Below are positions 6,377 through 9,362 of a stretch of 9,362 bases of DNA, one piece after another (within the stretch, counting starts at the first letter, position 1; each line of letters begins with the position of its first letter). The position numbers were made by a program, and so were the translations under genes. Source of the DNA: CAYMJA01 sp964391095 (GTDB lineage Bacteria; Patescibacteriota; Minisyncoccia; Minisyncoccales; GWA2-38-27). The stretch is taken from the NCBI GenBank assembly GCA_964391095.1, contig CAYMJA010000015.1, positions 1 to 9,362 on the forward strand. The letters are read 5' to 3'. The notes beneath the pieces were generated by a model. The model was given only the letters and a program-made list of their open reading frames with translations, searched no databases and had not been told where the DNA came from.

Positions 6377-7579
6377 ATGAAGTTTCATTATCAAGCAAGG
6401 TCTAAAATTGGGGAGATTCAATCAGGAGTGGTGGAGGCCTCCAGTAAAGAAGCTGCTTTCGCTGTTTTAAAAGCTCATGGGTTTTTTGTGATTGCCTTAG
6501 AGGAAATAGCTCCTCCTTTTTATGCTAAAGGACTGGAAATTTTCCAAAGAATTACCAGAAAGGATATCGTAAGCTTTTCCCGGCAATTGGCAATTATGCT
6601 GAAATCCCAAGTTCCTTTAACCGAAACCTTCCAAACTCTTGCTAAACAAACAACAAGCCCTAAGCTTGGAGAGATAATTTCAAAAATTGCTAAAGATGTG
6701 GAAGGGGGAATCCCTCTTTCTAAAGCGTTTAGCGCTTTTCCAAAAGTTTTTTCTCCCTTTTTTGTAAATATGGTGAAATCCGGAGAGGCCTCTGGTAAGC
6801 TTTCTGATACTTTTTTATATTTAGCCGGCTATTTGGAGAGAGAGTATAATTTTCGCAGCAAAATACAAGGAGCAATGGTTTACCCTCTTTTTATTCTCTT
6901 GGTTTTTTCAGCAGTTGCTACCCTAATAACTGTTTACATCATGCCCCAACTGACCGATGTTCTGAAAGAAACCGAACAAGAACTCCCTTTAATTACCCAG
7001 ATAGTAATAGCAGTTTCCGATTTTTTAAAAAGCCAGGGATGGATTATAATTTTGGCTGTTGTTCTTTTAATAATTTTTATTTTTCAATATGCCAGAAGTA
7101 AAAGCGGTAAAAGATTTTTTGACAGGAATTTACTAAAGTTGCCTCTGATAGGTCCTTTTTTGAGAAAGTTGTATCTTTCCCGTTTTGCCTTAAATCTTTC
7201 CACTTTAATTTTAGGTGGCTTGCCTATTAGTCAGGCCTTAGAAATTACCAGTAAGGTGGTGGGTAATGAGGAATATAAAAAAATTATTATGAAAACTAGA
7301 GAGGAAGTTGAGAAAGGATCAACAATAAGTTTAATTTTGGCCAAATATCCTAAATTTATTTCTCCTCTTTTTTATCAAATGATAGTAATAGGAGAAAAAA
7401 CCGGTACTTTAGATTCATCTTTAAAGAATGTGGTAGAGTTTTATCAAGGGGACCTGGATAGAAGTTTAGATAATTTTGTAAAGCTCCTTGAACCAATATT
7501 TATTATCATTTTGGGGATAATGGTAGGAGGCTTGGCAGCGGCAGTTATAATGCCCATTTATTCAATGGGCTTTGTGTAA
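6377..7579 (+). CDS. pilC: PilC, T4P inner-membrane platform protein
   Basis: This is a 400-residue GspF/PilC-family polytopic protein of normal length. A small N-terminal cytoplasmic domain (1-60) precedes two T2SF repeats: FSRQLAIMLKSQVPLTETF (67-85) begins the first, and FALNLSTLILGGLPISQALEI (270-290) begins the second. Three membrane segments lie at about 168-190, 219-238 and 370-393. In known systems it sits at the base of the pilus, where PilB and PilT act on its cytoplasmic domains to add or remove pilins. It follows pilT by 3 bases, so it is certainly co-transcribed. It ends with tandem TAATAA stops. No convincing terminator follows, so some read-through into pilA is likely. Confidence 0.96.
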   Translation: MKFHYQARSKIGEIQSGVVEASSKEAAFAVLKAHGFFVIALEEIAPPFYAKGLEIFQRITRKDIVSFSRQLAIMLKSQVPLTETFQTLAKQTTSPKLGEIISKIAKDVEGGIPLSKAFSAFPKVFSPFFVNMVKSGEASGKLSDTFLYLAGYLEREYNFRSKIQGAMVYPLFILLVFSAVATLITVYIMPQLTDVLKETEQELPLITQIVIAVSDFLKSQGWIIILAVVLLIIFIFQYARSKSGKRFFDRNLLKLPLIGPFLRKLYLSRFALNLSTLILGGLPISQALEITSKVVGNEEYKKIIMKTREEVEKGSTISLILAKYPKFISPLFYQMIVIGEKTGTLDSSLKNVVEFYQGDLDRSLDNFVKLLEPIFIIILGIMVGGLAAAVIMPIYSMGFV

Positions 7580-7598
7580 TAAGCCTCGTGGGCTAAGG

Positions 7599-7635
7599 TT
7601 TTCCACAACTTGATTTGATATTAATGTGATAGAAT
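7599..7635 (+). promoter_or_regulatory. Candidate pilA promoter with DnaA-box-like 9-mer
   Basis: TTTTCCACA (7599-7607) lies 22 bp upstream of an extended -10 (TG 7627-7628, TAGAAT 7630-7635). The block TTAATGTGATAGAAT (7621-7635) agrees with the pilM promoter block at 13 of 15 positions, at the same distance from the same 9-mer. Transcription would start near 7642, giving a leader of about 86 nt. A separate promoter for the major pilin fits the need for more pilin than machinery. Confidence 0.6.
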
Positions 7636-7642
7636 GAATTAA

Positions 7643-7674
7643 AGCCTGTGATTCTGGTTCGAGTCTCGTAGGCT
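7643..7674 (+). other. Stem-loop in the pilA leader
   Basis: AGCCT (7643-7647) pairs with AGGCT (7670-7674), and inside it GATTC (7650-7654) pairs with GAGTC (7661-7665) with one wobble pair, closing a 6-nt loop. It would lie at the very 5' end of the predicted pilA mRNA, where such hairpins can stabilise transcripts. The words AAGCCT and TCGTxGGCTA also occur before the promoter (7581-7595). Pairing is seen; the role is inferred. Confidence 0.4.
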
Positions 7675-7727
7675 ATGTTAAAAACTTAAAAGGTCGGAAT
7701 AATTAAACTTAAAAAGTTTTAATTAAA

Positions 7728-8129
7728 ATGCGAATTTTTAAAAAACCTAAAGGTTTTACCTTGATCGAACTTTTAGTAGTTATTGCCATAATCGGTATTT
7801 TAGCGGCAATTGTCTTGGTTTCATTGAGAGGGGCTAGAAACGCAGCTTATGACGCTGAAATTAAAATGGAAATTGCTCAAGTCAGAGCTGAAGCTGAGAT
7901 ATTTTATGCTGATAACGGTACCTATACTGGTTATTCTGTCGGTACTGCGTTAGTTCCCCCAACCTGTAGTGTTGATAGCACATATCAAAAAAGTATTAGT
8001 GCTAGTGGTCAGGATATAGCGATTTGGGCAGATTTGTGTAAAGGAACCAATGACTGGTGCGTGGATTCAACTGGAAAGTCAGGAAATATCAGCACCGATC
8101 CCACTGTCGGAATTTGCCCAGGATTGTAA
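7728..8129 (+). CDS. pilA: Type IV major-type prepilin
   Basis: This 133-residue prepilin has a short basic leader MRIFKKPKG. PilD would cleave after Gly9 and methylate Phe10. The mature protein starts FTLIELLVVIAIIGILAAIVLVSL, the classical hydrophobic assembly helix with Glu at +5. The globular part includes AEIFYADNGTYTGYS and four cysteines (C80, C104, C111, C130), which could form two disulfides, so folding outside the membrane is expected. Size, its own promoter and a strong terminator suggest the major pilin, though a GspG-like pseudopilin is not excluded by sequence alone. No Shine-Dalgarno sequence precedes the ATG. The leader is AT-rich with a hairpin at its 5' end. Confidence 0.92.
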   Translation: MRIFKKPKGFTLIELLVVIAIIGILAAIVLVSLRGARNAAYDAEIKMEIAQVRAEAEIFYADNGTYTGYSVGTALVPPTCSVDSTYQKSISASGQDIAIWADLCKGTNDWCVDSTGKSGNISTDPTVGICPGL

Positions 8130-8193
8130 GTCAGGGCTAATTGGATGAGTTTGTTTTTATTAGTTTAGGTTAATATTGCCAAGCTATGGGTTT

Positions 8194-8228
8194 AAAATTT
8201 GCTCCGTTTCTAAACGGAGCAAATTTTT
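8194..8228 (+). terminator. Intrinsic terminator after pilA
   Basis: A perfect 16-bp inverted repeat (8194-8209 with 8212-8227) has GC-rich core GCTCCG/CGGAGC and is followed by a T run (8224-8228). It lies 65 bases after the pilA stop and isolates the pilin transcript from pilD. The A tract on the left side makes it symmetrical, so it might work in both directions. The rest of 8130-8193 holds nothing recognisable. Confidence 0.9.
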
Positions 8229-8255
8229 GTTGTAAATAATAATATTAAAATAATT

Positions 8256-8290
8256 CTATTGATTTCGTAAATCGATAGATAAATCGATAG
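8256..8290. repeat. Tandem AAATCGATAG repeat with alternative hairpins
   Basis: AAATCGATAG occurs at 8269-8278 and again at 8281-8290, with a 12-bp period, and contains the palindrome ATCGAT. CTATTGATTT (8256-8265) is its complement with one wobble, so it can pair with either copy, over a 3-nt or a 15-nt loop. It lies between the pilA terminator and pilD. It could be a small regulatory site or simple repeat drift. Confidence 0.55.
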
Positions 8291-8291
8291 A

Positions 8292-8320
8292 TTGAATGAA
8301 AAGTTTTAACAAGGTAAGAT
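8292..8320 (+). promoter_or_regulatory. Weak candidate pilD promoter, would be leaderless
   Basis: TTGAAT (8292-8297) and TAAGAT (8315-8320) are separated by 17 bp, and each matches consensus at 4 of 6 positions. The predicted start falls on or next to the pilD ATG (8327). The strong terminator upstream means pilD needs some promoter in 8229-8326, but AT-rich DNA gives such matches easily. Confidence 0.3.
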
Positions 8321-8326
8321 GAAATA

Positions 8327-9166
8327 ATGTCAATTTTTTCTTATTTAGTAATTTTTATTTTTGGTTTAGTTATTGGGAGTTTTTTGAACTGTGTAATTTA
8401 TCGCCTCGCCCTTCCACCCCGCCCCCCTGTAGGGGGGCGGGGTTCTCGCTCCGCTCAAAGTTTTCTAAAAGGCCGTTCTTATTGCCCTTATTGCAAGCAT
8501 ATTCTTGGCTGGCAGGATTTAATTCCTGTTTTTAGTTTTTTATTTTTGAAAGGCAAATGCCGTTATTGCCATAGAAAAATTTCCTGGCAATACCCCTTAG
8601 TAGAAATAACTACCGGGATTTTGTTCGTTTTAATCTTTTGGATTTTGGGCTTTTGGTCTGATTTGACCTTTGATGTTTGGATTTTAGATTTTTTATATTA
8701 TTTAATTATTTCTTGTTTCCTGCTTGTAATTTTTGCCTATGACCTAAAGCACTATATTATCCCCGACAAAGTAATTTATCCAGCAATTATTATAGCCCTA
8801 ATTTTCAATTTTCAATTTTTAGTTTTCAATCAATTTTCAATTTTTCAATTTTCAATTTTAAGCGCCGTAGGAGCAGCGCTATTTTTTGGAGTGATAGTTT
8901 TAATTTCTCATGGCAAATGGATGGGAATGGGCGATGTTAAGTTGGCTTTTTTAATGGGTCTTTTTCTCGGTTTTCCTAATATCTTAATTGCCTTGTTTCT
9001 CTCTTTTCTAACAGGTGCTATAATGGGAATAGGATTAGTTTTGAAACAGAAAAAAACATTCAAAAGCGAGATGCCTTTCGGGCCATTTTTAGTCACCGGG
9101 ACATTTATAGCGATGTTTTTGGGGGAGATAATAATCCAATGGTATTTAAATTTGTTTATTCTCTAA
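8327..9166 (+). CDS. pilD: PilD, prepilin peptidase
   Basis: This is a 279-residue type IV prepilin leader peptidase of the aspartyl-protease A24 family. It is polytopic in the inner membrane. It starts with a membrane helix and GSFLNCVIYR (17-26). A cytoplasmic methyltransferase/zinc region follows with C53/C56 and C78/C81 (CPYC, CRYC). The catalytic aspartates are in YDLKHYIIPD (138-147, D139) and GMGDVKL (200-206, D203). Two segments look acquired. Residues about 30-39 (LPPRPPVGGRG region) are encoded by a GC-rich perfect palindrome just before the zinc motif. Residues 159-178 (IFNFQF...FSIL) are encoded by TTTTCAA repeats within a membrane segment. The reading frame and all key residues remain intact, so the enzyme should work. 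A weak AAGGT lies 11 bases before the ATG. Confidence 0.96.
   Translation: MSIFSYLVIFIFGLVIGSFLNCVIYRLALPPRPPVGGRGSRSAQSFLKGRSYCPYCKHILGWQDLIPVFSFLFLKGKCRYCHRKISWQYPLVEITTGILFVLIFWILGFWSDLTFDVWILDFLYYLIISCFLLVIFAYDLKHYIIPDKVIYPAIIIALIFNFQFLVFNQFSIFQFSILSAVGAALFFGVIVLISHGKWMGMGDVKLAFLMGLFLGFPNILIALFLSFLTGAIMGIGLVLKQKKTFKSEMPFGPFLVTGTFIAMFLGEIIIQWYLNLFIL
8416..8443. repeat. GC-rich perfect palindrome inside pilD
   Basis: A 13-bp arm (8416-8428, ACCCCGCCCCCCT) is perfectly complementary to 8431-8443, with only 2 bases between. It is almost entirely G and C in an otherwise AT-rich gene. It stays in the pilD reading frame and encodes Pro/Arg/Gly-rich residues between the first helix and the CxxC zinc motif. 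The next bases (TTCTCGCTCCGCTC) are also GC-rich and may belong to the same element. Confidence 0.85.
8801..8860. repeat. TTTTCAA heptamer array inside pilD
   Basis: Six copies of TTTTCAA begin at 8802, 8809, 8823, 8834, 8842 and 8849, in a 60-bp low-complexity tract. Because the spacing is irregular they are read in different frames, giving a Phe-rich stretch (residues 159-178) in a membrane segment of PilD that also holds Asn and Gln residues. Confidence 0.8.
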
Positions 9167-9184
9167 AAAGCCCAAGACGGAACT

Positions 9185-9205
9185 GTTTAAAACCTCAATT
9201 TAAAC
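9185..9205. repeat. Short inverted repeat between pilD and the second prepilin
   Basis: GTTTAAA (9185-9191) is the exact complement of TTTAAAC (9199-9205), over a 7-base loop. It is AT-rich with no T run, so it is not a terminator. It could be a protein-binding site or chance. Confidence 0.3.
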
Positions 9206-9219
9206 ATTAACAATTTTAA

Positions 9220-9362
9220 ATGATGTTTAGAATCTTAAACAAAAACAAGGGTTTTACCCTCATCGAGGTAATGATAGTCATAGCTATTATTGGTATTTTG
9301 TCGGCGATATTTATATTGAATTATCAGAGTTTTAGAAGACAGTTGGCTCTTAAACGTTCAGC
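9220..9362 (+). CDS. Second type IV prepilin or minor pilin, cut by the window edge
   Basis: Only the first 47 codons are present. The leader MMFRILNKNKG ends in Gly and is followed by FTLIEVMIVIAIIGILSAIFIL, the prepilin cleavage site and assembly helix with Glu at +5. The sequence then runs through NYQSFRRQLALKRS to the edge with the frame open. The FTLIEVMIVIAIIG helix followed by an Arg-rich stretch is common in minor pilins (FimT/GspH type), but the globular domain that would decide is missing. ATG codons at 9220 and 9223 are both possible starts. No Shine-Dalgarno sequence is seen. It follows pilD by 53 bases and is probably co-transcribed with it. Confidence 0.9.
   Translation, partial: MMFRILNKNKGFTLIEVMIVIAIIGILSAIFILNYQSFRRQLALKRS

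Noticed and set aside
7582..7594. Terminator after pilC (AGCC/GGCT hairpin)
   Set aside because: Only four pairs and no proper T run directly after the stem.
7643..7680. tRNA 3'-end or attachment-site remnant (GGTTCGAGTC looks like a T-arm)
   Set aside because: The five-pair T stem does not form on either side of TTCGAGT and there is no matching D or anticodon arm upstream.
8908..9096. Minus-strand open frame antisense to pilD
   Set aside because: Shadow of the C-terminal catalytic half of pilD.

Overview
The window is an AT-rich bacterial chromosome segment carrying an almost complete type IV pilus (T4P) assembly locus. Counter-transcribed comF (44-805, minus) sits at the left end. Then, all on the plus strand, come pilM, pilN, pilO, a short PilP-position membrane protein, pilB, pilT, pilC, a major-type prepilin (pilA), the prepilin peptidase pilD, and the start of a second prepilin cut by the window edge. 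The order, the lack of an outer-membrane secretin, the very compact genes, the near absence of Shine-Dalgarno sequences and the 95-residue protein ending GRENPFLPY in place of PilP suggest a Patescibacteria/CPR bacterium. This is inference from pattern; a Gram-positive lineage such as Clostridia is less likely but not excluded. TAA, TAG and TGA all end reading frames, so the standard bacterial code fits.

Layout. Positions 10-45 hold an intrinsic terminator that closes comF and could also serve a plus-strand gene off the left edge. Positions 806-898 are a divergent promoter region. Positions 899-7579 form the assembly-machine operon: the cytoplasmic and inner-membrane platform (PilM, PilN, PilO, PilP-like), the extension ATPase PilB, the retraction ATPase PilT and the platform protein PilC. 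Two gaps in the operon are notable: 1985-2092 (hairpin and possible internal promoter) and 5176-5305 (modular inverted repeat). Positions 7580-8228 are a pilin cassette with its own promoter, a structured leader and a strong terminator. Positions 8229-8326 carry small repeats and a weak possible promoter, followed by pilD (8327-9166) and the partial second prepilin (from 9220).

How it works together. PilD removes the short leader from prepilins and releases them for assembly. PilB powers extension through PilC, PilM/N/O and the small PilP-like protein form the alignment complex, and PilT powers retraction. ComF is a DNA-uptake competence protein in other bacteria, so its place beside a retractile pilus hints at natural transformation, but no ComEA or ComEC is present here.

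The main machinery is recognisable, not a new system. The less expected signals are these: pilM and pilA promoters sharing a DnaA-box-like 9-mer at identical spacing from a nearly identical extended -10 block; a GC-rich perfect palindrome lying in frame inside pilD; a possible in-frame insertion in comF; a TTTTCAA heptamer array that encodes part of a PilD membrane segment; and a modular ACACGAAT/ACACTAAT inverted repeat between pilB and pilT. All were found by eye, with no database search or folding calculation.
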